From the NCBI GenBank assembly GCA_002633005.1, contig NMRA01000062.1, positions 335,022 to 399,021 on the forward strand: DNA of 64,000 nucleotides, written 5' to 3'. The notes under the pieces were generated by a model. It did not search any database, was not told where the DNA came from, and saw only the letters and a program-made list of their open reading frames with translations. This document shows positions 27,501 through 42,500 of the stretch, in pieces. The position numbers and the translations under genes are program-made. The stretch's first letter is position 1. The number at the start of each line of letters is the position of its first letter. The DNA is from Phoronis australis. Lineage: Eukaryota; Phoronida; Phoronidae.

Positions 27501-30500
27501 AGTTGACCTGATCTGTCCCATATCTGAAGAAGAGACAGTCAACACACATTACACATCCGTAACCAGTACATGCAGCTAACATTCTGGGCTGTGCTACTCA
27601 AAACCAATAGAGGTAATAAAACAAGTATCTTCTCGGCCACGACCATATATCCTTTGTTCAGCTGTTATTTACATGGGCAAACTAGGACAGTTGTATGGTT
27701 AAAAGCAGGGTTCACAAAAAACTACTTTCACCGACCCTGCATGCCAATTTCAAAAGGCCTATTGTGTGCGAATGATGCTCGTGATTTACAACCATCTGCA
27801 AAATGCTAAGTCACTATGCAGATTAGTAACCCTATCCAAGCCCAAAATGATTGTTATACCGTACAATAGACTAGCCGGTAACATCATCAAGTAGTACTGG
27901 ACAAGCTTCTTAAGTAATGAAACAGTATAGCTTTCACTTACAAAATGCAACATGAAATGAGCAAGCTAAAAGACAGTTAATCATTAAGCACTCCTAGAAT
28001 GTTTACTTTTAGTCACAACAATGTGTCGTTCAATATGCCAAGACCTGGTTTAGTAATTATTGAACACCACTGCAGTGTCTCCCCGTGGTTTCAAACGAGA
28101 GTGGGGGGTGAATGGTCCGATGCCGCAAGGAAAAGTAAATGGGTGATCTCAGTGAACGAAGAGTTTTGCATCATTCTAATGTATTTTAATCACCAATTAA
28201 CGTTGCATTAGAAATCTGACACCGCAGAACGGGGCTTCAGACTACTTGTTAAAATTGAATTCTCTGGTTCAAGGTATGTAGTACACAAAATGAAAAAAAA
28301 TATTTTGAACTTGTTTAGACCTTCTTTTAAGCTAACACGTATCATTATGAAATGTGTGTTAATATCGTTTACTAAACATAAATCAGATGTATCGGCGCTA
28401 GCAGACGATGTATTCATCCATTCCAAGCAGATGATTACAGAGATAACTACACTGGTCAATGGCTATTGACTATTTTGTGCAATTGTTGTATGACCTCTTT
28501 TGTAAATGTGAACACAATAAAACAAATTAAATTTACCACTTCTCCGGCCATTTCATTAGTCACTGGCGATTCGCCATTTTAGAAATCTAATGCCAAGGTG
28601 TCTGGTCCCTGACTACATTCCATTGCTGTGCATTGTCGGACAACCAGGCAGTACCAAATGTTGGTCTCAAAGCAAATGTGAGGAAGGGGATAAAATTATT
28701 ATGTCTAACAATACTGTGATTTTTCTATAGCGGTGAAGTTTTCCCATCAGGATTTAAAAGAGTTGCAGTTAATTTGGGCAAGATTAAGAGTGGTGAGGTC
28801 AAAAAGGAGCATGGCGGGCCATTCAGATTTTTACACACAGGGGAAATGCTGTCAGAGATGAAACAAAATACAAATGAATAAATACGTTAATTACAGAGGT
28901 TATAAATGGCACTTTTGTTCAGAATGCTGAACATCTGACGAAACAATTCAGGAAAGGGAAATGATCAACATTACCTTAATAGAAGAGTCTTCAGAAACTG
29001 TGAGAAATATTTGTAAGGTGGCGCTGCAGTCGATGCCAGTGATCTGGAGTTAAATGAGGAATGACATGACTGACTGTGTAACAGCATAATTAGGTAGACT
29101 TGTAATTATATACACGATAGATAACTTTAATGGTAATTCTAACGAGTAGAGTAAACTATTCACATTTAGTAGAAGGCTAGTGTCCTCATAAATTATATGA
29201 GCATGATTCTACAAACAAAGCAGCTTCAATTAGTCTGACACTTTTGTGGTATAATGAAATCACATTTAAGAACAAATCTCCAAAAACAACTGCCAAGACT
29301 TCACACTCAAACTCAGTAACAATATTTCTCACTTTTGTTTTGGAACTGTCAGTGATAGACTCAAACACAGTTTGTAAGCAGACGAGTTTCACGATTGTTT
29401 ATCTTATTCCTTCAAAATTTATCCTTTGACAATACTAGAGACGATATCAGTAAGACAGTGTTTTTTGCGCACAGATGGGAACAACAGATGATCTGTAACA
29501 GCTAGACTAATTGACATTGGAAACATACGGGTCCATCATGCTGATCCTCCGACATGGGGATAGGGTAGAACCCCTCCAAATTGTCTCCCCCTGCAAAACT
29601 AGACTTCTGCTTTTCACTACTGGAGACCCAAAACATCTGCAGTTTACTGAAACAAACAAACAGTGAACACTACATTTAACGATCAGTGAACAGTGGATCT
29701 GGTCAGTGAAAACTACATGTAGTAATCAATGAATAAGACTTAATCTTTGAATTATAATCCCTGTCAAATAAAGTTAACACAACTAAACTGCGACCAGAAA
29801 GTGATCTGGTTTCCGCACTTGAAAGTACATTCTCAAGGTTTTGAAAATAACCACTGAAGTAAAACACTACATGCAGGTAGGCACTTACCCCTGAAGGGGG
29901 TACTTGATCAAATTGAGAAAAGTAAGGGTTGTGTGCTTAATTGAATAGTGCGTGCCTCATCTTAACTTTTGAAAAGTAGGATGTGCACTTAAATACGTGA
30001 TTATAAATGTTATCCTGAATAATTTCAGTACTACTGAAAAATTGAGAAAACACCCGTACTTCAAATTAATTGGATTGTTCCTTTGAACAAAATTTGCTGG
30101 TGATTATGAACATTAACTGGAGTTTGGTGTTCTTAGTTCAAAGGAGAAAGTGAAGTCAGATCAAAAATAGTCAACTTGCCAACGGTTGAGTTATAATAAT
30201 GTTGCAATCTCGATAAATTTTATTTCAAACTTTTCTCCTTACCTTGCAGCACTGTAGGCCAGCGTAGCTCCCAGCATGCAGATATGAATGGGGTGAGAGG
30301 TCAGGGTCACCTACAATAAAGGGATCACCATAGACGAGAGACACCATCAAATTCATTCACATGCAGGGGCTCTCCAACAGGTGGAGCTAACTGCCAACTT
30401 CAATCTGCGATAATATTTTTCCTCACAGCAACAGAATGGGGTGGGTATCTCGCTTGGGCGGGTATCAATGGGTGGATACAGTCTCCGGTGGGTGGTGGTG

Positions 30501-33500
30501 TCAGTAGTAACTTTTGCGGGTGGGTTAACAAAAATTTAGCGACCAGGGGGAAGGTTATATCATTTGTTATATAGTCTCTGTACTCACATTAACACAAACC
30601 CAGATCACTGCATATTTTATAAACGTGTCAGCACACCTATACCTAACAGTATTTATTTATAGTGACATGTCATATTGTTTCTCTTATTGCACCCAAAAAA
30701 AAGACAGACAGTGTCATCAAGATAACAATAACATAAACGAAGTTAAGTCTAAATGAGAGGAAAGATAATATTATTTGTTAAAAAGTTTTTCAATTTGTTT
30801 TTGAAAACATTTTGACACAGCAAAAAGAGCTAAGAAAAACAAACTGGTTCCTTTTTACCCAAAAACACTACTCAAGGAAATAAAACAGTTATATTCACCA
30901 CAAAAAATTTTTCAAGAAACAAACTTTCAACTAAATTTCAACAGAACAGTTTTACACAAACAAATTTTGTCAAAGCAATACTTCTTCTGAAGACAAATAC
31001 AGAGTAAACATTAAGTAATCAGTAATCGAATATCATTATTAATTATTATTAAGTAAAACACTAAAAGATCACCTTTTTCAGTTCTGTCAAAACGATTTCT
31101 GTGGCTATCTCTGGGTGAAGCGTTAGTCCCCATATCTTGAGCGTGTTGAGACTATCACAGGACAGTAGGCGGTCACAGTTGCCCAGACCCTCGTCCACAC
31201 GGCCAATAGATGTGGAAGAGGTGAGATGTACGACATCAGCACCGTGGGCCTGTAGAGGGGCAGCCATGGTGCAGCGCCAGGAGTTGACCAGGACAATCTG
31301 AGGCAGTGAGGAACGAGTTAGGTATAGACTGTAGGGGATGTACAGGGACAGACATGGTGCACTGCCAGGAATTGACCAGGACAATCTATGTCAGCCAGGA
31401 AGAAGTTATGTATACACTGAATAGGACCTAAAGTGGCAGACATGGTGCACTGTCAAGATTTGACCAGGACAACCGTGGCAGTCAGGAACGAGTTATGTAG
31501 GGACAAAGATACTTCTCACAAAATGCAATTTAAAAAAATGAGTTTTTTAGATTGGTGCACACTCCTATTTTGGTTGAAATGATTTCTTTTTAGGCTGAAA
31601 ACAAATCATCATTAATGGAAGAGCTCTCTTGATCATTTATCATTGCAATGATAAGGAATTAATGATAAACCATCATATCTAACATTAATATGAATTATAT
31701 ATCATACCATCCATACAAATTCACAGAAATGGTTCATATGAATCTGTATAAAAATAAATTAAATAAATCAAATAGATTCTGGAATGCCATGCAGTTACCA
31801 ATGGATAAGAATATAAAATAGCAAAACAAGTAAAAATAAAATGAGCGTCGGTACTGAAATATATGTACATTTTAGTACCGACGCTTGTCGTTTTATTTTT
31901 ACTAGTTTTACTATTTTATAATATATATAAATTCTATGAGAAATTATGATCAACCTGTGTAAATCCGTTACCAGCTGCCACCACTGATGGCGGTCCATCC
32001 CTTTACTAACTGCCAAAAGTGACTGGGGTTTCACTCATAACTAACTGCCCCCAGTGAGGGTCCCGCACCTAACTAACTGACTCATTGGCAGCAGTCTCTC
32101 CACTGACATGGGTTGCCTTGGTTACCAATTGTCCCCCCAGTGGGGTCCTTCTGATCAGCCCCCAAGGACCATGTACTTTCCATCCATTGGCATCTGCCCC
32201 AGTGATGGGCCATTCCATTACCAATCCCCCAAGCGACGGGGATCCTTCTGTTGGCAAATGCCCCTGGTGACAGGACCCCTCCACTACTAATTGCTCCCAG
32301 AGAGTCCCACCACCATAATCAACCAGGCCCCAGAGAATAGAGTAACGCATTTCAATTTACCTGTCCACTTTTCGTGCCGGCAAACACCAAGTTTTCACAC
32401 TCCACACTCTCATCGCGACCCAGGGCTCGGTCCTTAAGCGAACAAGACAGACGAGTAAGTTTTTGCTCAATTATAAACAACGTAATCATAAACCACTAAG
32501 GCTTGTATTCTATGATGGCTGTGATAAATGAGTGCATCAGTTACATGGAGCCAAGTGCCAGACCTCAAGTGTTTGCAAGCATACCAGTGAATTTGGAAAC
32601 TGACGATTCCAAAAATTGAACTGCTCTGAAGTGGAAGTCATTGCCAAGTCGGGAATTCGTCCAATGGTTTATGAGGCAACATGCCAGGCATAGTCAACTT
32701 TTCAGACTTGAGTTCATTTCCCTATTTTATCTGAGCCTGTTGTATAGAGAACTCGACCTAATTTCACAATGAAATCTAAACTTCTTGCTCAGAAATTGTA
32801 GTCTTGCAATCACTTAGTAATCTGAACCTGTTGCTCACAACTAGAGCTCATTTCACTATGTAATCTGAACCTATTGCTCAGAACTCAAGCTCATTTCACG
32901 ATGTATCTGAACCTGTTGCTCACAATTAGGGCTCATTTCGCTTTAGTAACCTGAACCTTTTTCTCACAACTCAAACTTATTTCACTGTGTATTTTAACCT
33001 CTAGCTCATAACTTGAGCTCATTTCACTATTATTTAGTAATCTAAATCTGTTTCTCAGATCACAAGCTTATTTCATAATGTATTTGAACCTGTTGCTCAC
33101 AACTAGAGCTCATTTCACTTATATCTGAACCTGTTGCTCAGAATTCGAGCTTATTTCACCACTTACCCTCTTCAACAGCGCAAGGCACTTGATTTCCTCA
33201 TCTCTACTAGGCACAACCAGGGTATGTAAGGCCACACACGGGTTGGTGGAACAGCCAAATACAACAACTGGAAATGGGGTGACATGCTGTTGTATTCACG
33301 GGTTGACAAAGGAAAGTGGAACAGTCAAATACAACAATAAGAAATAGAGCAACAAGATGTTTTATGTAACTATGTTTTATGTATCATTTAGTTTAAATTT
33401 GTTTTCACCTGAGACTGTTTAACATAAAAACGAGTATCATCAACTGAAAGATCGCATGCAATTAATTTCAACGTTTATCTCGGAAAGGAAGCTATGTTGA

Positions 33501-36500
33501 AAGAACATGATGCGGAATAAGTTTTGACTAATAAATTTTGACTAAACTGAATTGCGTTAAAATCGGTTTCACAAAATTCATACTGACAACAAAACAGAAG
33601 AATTATTTACAAAGGAGCAGACTAACCAAGTATTAGAGTAGAGAGAGACTTACTGTCACCGCAGTTCATTAAAGCATACACTCTGTTGTCCTTGCGATCG
33701 TAAGTAATTTGTTGAAGTACCTGTGGTGAAAAACACGACATGGAGCTGATTACATAGACACGGAAACTAGACACAAAGGCTCAACATAGGGGTGGTTCGA
33801 TACACATCTTTAGGAATGCGATTCGATACAATTCTTTTTTGAAGGAATTCCATTATTTTTTAATCAAATCTTGTTTGTCAAATTAATTCTCGGTTTTCTC
33901 AATTTTACAACTCATACCAACTTTAATTAGCAACTTCGACTGTTAAAGTACATAGTTTTGACAGCAAAAGGCCTGTAGAGTTTGATTTTTGACTTTTTAC
34001 TAATCCGCATTCAATCGGGTCTTTTGCACAAAGCAAAACAACTGTATAATATCATGATCGAATTTTATTTCATATTTATCTTCAAGATGAGATCTCAAAA
34101 ACGCTGTTAGTTTTCCAAAATATCTTGTATTCCTTTTGTGCAACTTCAGATTTTTAGCATGAAAATCACAAAGAGATCCTGTCGGGCAAAAACGAAACAT
34201 TCTAAGGACAACTCCTAACAGCGTTTTGAGGAACAATGCATAAAAAATAGTGTCTGAAATTTTAATCTGTATCCAGCAATCTGCCACTTCTGAGATGTGA
34301 TGTTCTGAAGTAGGCCAACTTTGCACATTCTTCCAAGGCTAAATCCACCACAAAAAGGAATTAAAGCTGAATAGTTCCAAAAATAGCAACTGCACCCGAG
34401 CTAGAAAAACACATCAAAGTAGAAGATATGTCGCAAGAATACACCAAAAAATACAGCCAAACAGACAAAGTGCTTCACAAATATAAAATATGGCTTGAAA
34501 AAGGTGAGAGAGTAATCCACGACAAAAAACAAACAAAATGAAAGTTGTAATAAAGAAAATCCGAGTTCAGCTGAAACAGATAGAATCCACACAAAACTCA
34601 CAATGCGTTTCCCGAAAGGTAAAGCTTTTGCACGCTATGTTGAATAAAACAACCATTAACAATACTAGGTAAAGACGTAAGCTATTGTCAGTAAGGGTAT
34701 GTGTCCCTTTATTACAGCGTCCACTGAAGTATAAGCTCAAAGATTCATAATTGGAGAGCAAAACAAAAATTTAATGCAAGTGAGCTGACATCAGATATTC
34801 TGGGCTTGTACTGCACAGTCACTTAAGTACATGCCCATGACTTCTCTATTTAACTTTACACGCTTAGCTCCATCTAGTGGCAGGCGGTAGTGAGAGGTGG
34901 ATTTGACATGGACTGAGAGGTAAACTGGGGGTGCGCTTACACTGAGAGGTAGGTTGTAGTGGGCTTATACCACAGAGTGCACTTATTTATACCGAGAGGT
35001 AAGTTGAACATGGGCTCATACCACAGGGTGTGCTTATTTATACCGAGAGGAAAGTTGGAGGTGGGCTTATACAAGATGTGCTTATATATACTGAAAGATA
35101 AGTTGAAGGTGGGCTCATACCACAGGGCGTGCTTATTTATGCTGAGAGGTAAGATGGAGGTGGGCTCATACCATAGGAGAGCTTATTTATACTGACGGGT
35201 AAGTTGGGGGTAGGCTTATACCAAAACGGATATGGTATTGTTTTTGGGGCAGTGTACTAAGTAACTAAGATTATAATGATGCTAAATGCCATGAAAATCA
35301 ATCACATTTTAAAATCAGGGCTTGGAATAACCAATGACAAAAAACGTGGAAACTTTTACGGCCCAAATCATGCCCGATAACCAGCCTTTGAAATGGTCAA
35401 TGTGAACCTTTCCGCGACAAAAATGGGGAGGAATAAAAAAAAACCAAAAAAAAAAACCAAAAACATTACCACCATCAGTAGCATGCGCCTGCGTCCTTTT
35501 CGCTCGCCCGTCCACTCCCAACCTACACAATTTTGGCTGCAGAGCGGTAGTATTTATCGCCGCGCTTAACAATAACACGAGCCGCCATTGAAAATGACAC
35601 CACGCTTTACCCAGATGCCCCGGCAATGTTGACAATTTACGTTCCTCCGAAACATAAAGAGCAACTTCCGCTTTCCGAGGTGAACGTCGTCTGCAACGCC
35701 GCGGTAAGAAAGGAATTTACCGCGGGAATTTCATATCAAATCCGATTTTTTTACGCAGAAATATTATAAAAAAAGCGGAAAGTACATTTCAAAAAAGCGG
35801 AAATCCGCGTTTCCGCGGAAAATTCCAAGCCCTGTAAAATGTATTTAGAAAACAGTCAAGGTCTCCACCAATCACATTACAAGAGTCACCGTCACACCTA
35901 CCTCTATGGAGGTCATGGGGTAGATTATAGTGATAATGTCGCCTGTCAGAGGAGACATCAGACGTACGCCACCATCCTACAGAAATAAAACACAGTCAGT
36001 GTTGTCGGGTATTGAAGAACAGAACACTTTTTGACACACTCTTCCACTCGTCGATACCCAGAATTGTCCACTTAGGAAAAGAACTATATGCTCTATCACT
36101 GTACTGTTATGTTCAAGACATATAATGTGTGGTCTAGGAACCTGGTCAAGTTTTACAGAGTGGGCAAGGACAAATTGTTTCTTGGACAGTATTAACATCT
36201 TCAACAACAGGAATTGATCTAAAATAAAACCTATAACCTCGTGCAGATTATTAAACAACAACACAATCTGAACACTTCTCTTATTGATTAATACGTTTTG
36301 TTCAAAACGACATTCCATTTGCACTTAACAGCCTTGACTGGCAGTGTCTTCAACATGTCTTGAAGAGAACTTCCTGCCTAAATTGTCCAATTGCAAGCTA
36401 TTTTCATGATATACAATAGGGCTGTCCCGTATTACACAGCGAAACTCGAATCTCACCGACTGTATTTACCCACAATGCCGTAAACATCTGTCGGGCACAT

Positions 36501-39500
36501 TTTGCTACCTCATTTTCGTGCCATTGGAGTTGGCATGTTATTTGTTGCCTAGCTGATTCTTTACGAGTTTTTCTCGGATGCATTACCCCATTCGTCCTTC
36601 TAATGCTAACAAAATATTACTGCTTTGCTTTGGGCTGTGAACTCCGATGCGAGAAAGTTTGATAAAGTGGACAAATACGCGTGGATACGGGATGTGAAAT
36701 TCTTCGCCTTCCCGACATAAATGAGAGACACAAAAATGTGCCAGATTTCCAAAACGAGGTCACGTGTTTTCTTTTATCTTTGGGACAAAGGAGAGTTCTA
36801 CTGCCGTGCAATCCGTGACGGCTATGCAAACACTTCACAAACCGCTGTTCAAAGTGGTCAAAGTGGTCAGTATGACTAGTCCAACTTACATTAGCCACCA
36901 CTACAATCCTAGAAGCAAGTCCTTTCGCAGACGTCCGACACAGTCGCTCCACTTCAGAGTTGGTGTTGGCAAACATGCCATAGAACTGTAACATGCGCAC
37001 AGATTACAGGGATTGACAGAATGGGTGAGAGAGAAACTAAACAATTTGGATATTATACAGTATTCACTGGCTGGGGCTGCCTTACAGAACAAAGAGTGGG
37101 ACCTCTTGCAAAAAAATCAAAATCATCAAAAACAGGGAAATAAATGAAATTTTAATTGCCGAAACTATTCATTCAACAAATGAAACTAAGATTTAAAAAT
37201 ATCTCCAATATATGACTTACAAAATGAACATTCAAATATTACAAGCGATTTTTGTGGGGGTGAGAAGACAAACAAATATTTGTTCTACATGTTTAAAGCT
37301 TAACAATTCATTTACAGAAATATGACTATTTTCTGTGCTATTCTAGTGCTTGTCCTTTCAAACAGATAATTCGATATCACTCCAAGGGCACACAGTGACT
37401 CACGTGATTAAATTCCCAGACCTTAACAGTCTGCAAGCCTTGATACATGAGGCGTCCATCCATCAGCACCTGCATGTTAAGGACCTTCTCGCCACAGTCA
37501 AGCCGCTGGTACTAGATGGACAACACAAACTCTGTTAGATAACATGCAGTCTAATTAGATGTTTCTGTGTATAAGCCCAGGCACAACTGAGTAGATGGTA
37601 TTTACGGAACTTAATACACAGCCAGGACCTAGTTGCATAAAGTTATAGGCTGGATAGCAACAATGACGGTTGCATTTATCACATAGGCCAACTGTTAATG
37701 TTGAACGATTCACTCGACGCGATGTAACAATCAAACTTATTCAGCGTATCAGTTTCAAGGTTTTTTATACAAGCATGGCCTGCAGATGTAGACTTTGGTT
37801 CGGTTGAATTTTCAAGGCCTAAGTGCAACAATACCCAATGCTTCAATTGAAATTGCTGGGATTTGTCCGAAGTAATACTCTATATGGAGTAACACAAGAA
37901 AAGGGAACCATGCACTGAAAGATGGTGAGCAAACAAGATTACGATTAAACATTTAATTTCTTCAGACTTTCGTGTCCAGTTGTTAAAGTGTTTAAAGTTC
38001 AACAATGCAGTCATTTCCAAAATATGCAGTTTTTACATTCCACAATGACTAAAATAGGGAGTAAAGAATGTTGCCATGAACATGCAGGCAGCAGTCATCA
38101 GAGACACCCGCATCTTTGTTCCCTAATGACCACACTAAGGGCAACCAGTCCAGGCACTCTGGTAACTATACCTCCAGTAATCCCAACTGATAACAAGCTT
38201 TCATAGTTGGGAAATGAGATGAAGTGCCCAATCAAATTCACACTGACTTATTACTTTCTAACCACGAGACCGATAATTAAAAGACAAGTTCGGTACCAGC
38301 TCAAACGTGTCCAGCCTCCAGACTTTGACAGTGCCATCTAGTGAGGCGGAGAAGAGTAGTGGGTCGGTACTGTGCAGGTCAAGTGCCGTGACTTGATCGG
38401 AGTGCGCCACGAACTCGTGCTGTTGGTTGAAGAAGACAAGACTCCAGACTTTGATGACGCCATCTTTGGATGCCGTGAGGAAGAAGTCCCGTTGTGGGTA
38501 AAAGGCACAGCTGCAAAATACAAGCGTTGTGTTTACAATCTATTCACGCCATGAAAAGAATCCTACGTTGACATCCTTGCTGATTGAGAGTGGGCAAGTC
38601 GACCGATATGCGTACCTCAAAATTTGCCGGCATTGATCAAAGACACAAAGCTGTTGTTACATCGACTCAAGTTGCTGATGTTATAGTTCTCTAAATAATG
38701 AGACCCATGATTAACACACTGGAGGCGACAATAGAATTTTTAAATTTCCATTTTGAAAGTTTCTGAGTAGGGTATTTGAAAAGTTTCTCAAAAATACACA
38801 TGATTAGGCTTTTGAATTTTGAAAATCGTAGAAGAAATGTGACTTTTACAACCTGAAATGTTTGTTAAATTTAGTCATATTAAGTTCCTTAATTCCGCTG
38901 AGTGTGCAACATAATTGGGCCAATTACCAATCCACAAGGCAGCAGTTGAATTTTAAGGTAAACCAAGTGTCATGGTACAATTCTTGGAATGTGTACTAAA
39001 ACTGTCTTAGTTTATGTAGTTTTAAGTCAACAAAACAATCACCTGTCTGAATACGTACTGCAGTATCTTTCAATGCAAGAGCAAACTTGGTAATATTTTA
39101 ACATATGTCCTGTTTTAAAACCACTCACAATAAAACAATCCAAAACTCTGTTTTCTCTTGCCTGACCAATACTGCTGAGGTAAGTTAGTCAGTCAAAAAA
39201 TATTGCATTTTCCAGACTATTCACCGTAATGGCAGGCTAGCTATTGCTGTGACTGATGTGTCGTTTTGCCAAGAAAAATGGATTGATTTCAATGGATAAT
39301 AAAAAATAAAATGTTTTGAGTCACAAATAGATTTCACAGTTGGGGTAATCGAACTTAATTACAATTTACGCATGACCCAATTGCAAAGCAATTTCATCAC
39401 ATGAATAGATTATTCAGAGAGAGTTTGGATAATTTGAAGAAAATTTGCTAAAGGCAAAAGGCTAATTAGTGTCATCAGGTACTTACGCTGAGAAAGACAT

Positions 39501-42500
39501 GGCGTGTTTGTTTTGGAAATAGTAGGTACAGCGGTTTGTCTTGTAGTTCACAACGTAGACACTACTATCAGTCAGTAGCAGCACCTGCTTGTTGGTGGAG
39601 TCCACTTTCATGTCCATCACCCACTGGACAAAGAGAGAACAAAATTAAATTAATATATGATAGATCAGCTGCTAATGGTTAAAATCCTAATTTTGGTCGA
39701 TAGTTAAATTTTGTGAATTCGTGTTGTGTATCTTAAATTTATTTTCAAGTAACTTTTTTTTTTGTTGAGACAAACTGATGATTAAGCTAGTTAGTTATCA
39801 CTTGAAGACCTCAAAATTATTGCTACAAGTTCAAGAATCTATACTGCTCATCCCCGACACCATTTTATTTTGAAGCCAGAATATCTGGCCCAACTGAAAT
39901 TTCCACACAAACAGCCAAATGCGCGAGTTTGTTTATCCTAAATTTTCAATGAATCTCACTCTAAGTTTTGCAATTTTCTTTGGATTGTGAAAATCTTACA
40001 GGAATCTCATTGGAATCCAGCAAGATTCTCAATTTCCTTTTCTACAAATCTAGGGGGTTACCAAGTGCAGTCTTGCATTATGCACTCACCCATGTAAACC
40101 ACAAGGTGCTTAAGAACAGAATCGGAGACACGGTATTTAGCACAAAACAAGGCGGACAACAGAAATTCCATTTTGTCAAATTTCCCAACAGAAATAAAGA
40201 TCATAGGATAATTTTGGTTAGTTTATTATTGGCATGGTTTGTACCGTGTATATCATTGCTAAACAATATTTAGTAATCTCCATTATTTGCAACAAGAAAA
40301 TAAATGAAGTCTACACAATGGAAAAATGGCAGTCGTTTTTCATGCAAAATAAGTGAAGAACTACCACGTCTCTACCTCACACACAAGAACAGAAATTAAA
40401 ACAAATAATTTTTTCTAGTACGAGTTTGAACTCGAGTTCAAAGATTAGATTTCAGGCCCAAACAGGTATTCTATTAGCCATCAATCATAACTAATATGGT
40501 AAGAATTATCCTATTTGGGATAGTCCCAGATTTTTGGAACATCAAAATTCAAGCTGAAATTGATTTATTTTGTTTCTTAAGAATGGGACATGGGCGATTT
40601 TGATTTTTATCGTATTTCTCAAATATCGGACAGTGCGTTTTGAAACAACAGTATGACACAATAGACTAGGCAGTTCCTAAAATCATCCAAAATAGCTGCC
40701 AATGAATGCAACATTTTCGTGCGTTTCCAAAATCTGTAACAAAGTAGTGATCCTTAATCACAGATCTTAAATTCTTGAATTTAAGATGACCAATATTGCC
40801 TAATGTATTTCTAAAATTTGGTAAAAGCTTGAGCAAATTGATAAATTCCCCGTCCAAAACTATGTAGATGTCCACACAATGACGGTAGACCGGCTGGGGG
40901 GGGGGGGTGATTCTTATCAGATGTTTGATCAGTCATGTTATGACAGCTCATAAGCAACGTATATTTCACAAGTCTGATTAAATGTCATGCGAATGCTATA
41001 TAAGATTTTCCATGACACTAAAATTAAACCAAGCCCGTCCACGAGAGTGGACTAATACTTAACAAGCTTTTTAAGATAAAAAAATCCATTCTATACAACA
41101 AATTGCTGAATATCAGACTACGAATGTTAAATGTAATTTACGAAAATCAAAGCAAACATGGTGTGAACCTACCTCATTCTTTTTAACTTGAAACACAAAC
41201 TTGGAGCCTGGTGTCAAGTAATTGCGGATCTGTAGAGGGGCAACAAAGACAAGAAAATAAATCTTGAAGAAAGCCACGCACCATGACACACTACTTGCTT
41301 GTGAACTTGTCTCGCATTAATTTAAGAATTAATACTTTTAGAAGTTACAATTGAACACAACAAGCTACTTAAGAAGTTCTAACTCCACACACTGCCATCC
41401 ACAGCCTACACTCTAACTCCGCCCACTCCCATCCACAGCCTACACTCTAACTCTACCCACTCCCATCCACAGCCTACACTCTAACTCCGCCCACTCCCAT
41501 CCACAGCCTACACTCTAACTCCACCTACTCCCATCCACAGCCTACACTCTAACTCCACCCACTTCCGTCCACAGCCTACACTCTAACTCCACCGACTTCC
41601 GTCCACAGCCTACACTCTAACTCCACCGACTTCCGTCCACAGCCTACACTCTAACTCCGCCCACTCCCATCCACAGCCTACACTCTAACTCCGCCCACTC
41701 CCATTCATAGCCTACACTCTAACTCCGCCCATTCCCATCCACAGCCTACACTCTAACTCCGCCCACTCCCATTCACAGCCTACACTCCAACTCCACCCAC
41801 TTCCGTCCACACCTTACTTTCTAACTCCAACCATTTCCATCCACAGCCTACACTCTAACTCCACCTACTCCCATCCACAGCATACACTCTAACTCCACCC
41901 ACTTCCGTCCACACCTTACTTTCTAACTCCACCCACTTCCATCCACACCTTACATTGTAACTCCACCCATTTCCATCCACAGCTTCTTTGTAACTCCACC
42001 ACTTTAATCAGCGACATACATTCTAACTCCACCCATTACAACCCACAACACAAATTTCAGTCCAAATCTACATTCTAACTCCCCCATTCCCATCCTTAAC
42101 CTATATTTCATCTTCACCCATTCTCATCCAAAACCAACTACACTCTAATTCCACCTGTAACCTACCTTCTCAATCTTCCAGCTGGTGACCATGCCATTTC
42201 CACCAACTAGTACCTCGTCAATGTCACGAATATAAACTAGGCTGAAAATTTGAATATTGAGTGGTTGGATTACAAAAGCAACAAGTGTACTTCAGAAGTG
42301 ATCCAATGCATAGTCACTGCACAGCAATACGAATATTCATAATAAGACAACCAAAACCACGTGATATGAAAACTATAGGACATCTAGCAGTCAATCCATT
42401 ACAAAAACCTCATATTTGGTTTCAACTCCAGACAACAGCCACAGGTTTCCAATACAAGGCTAGTCCAGATATAAATCTTGTCCATTGTTACCCCTTCCCA

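Noticed and set aside
34959-35195. 78-codon frame with a 17-residue protein repeat
   Set aside because: It is only a reading of a 51 bp minisatellite; no start context or neighbouring exon.
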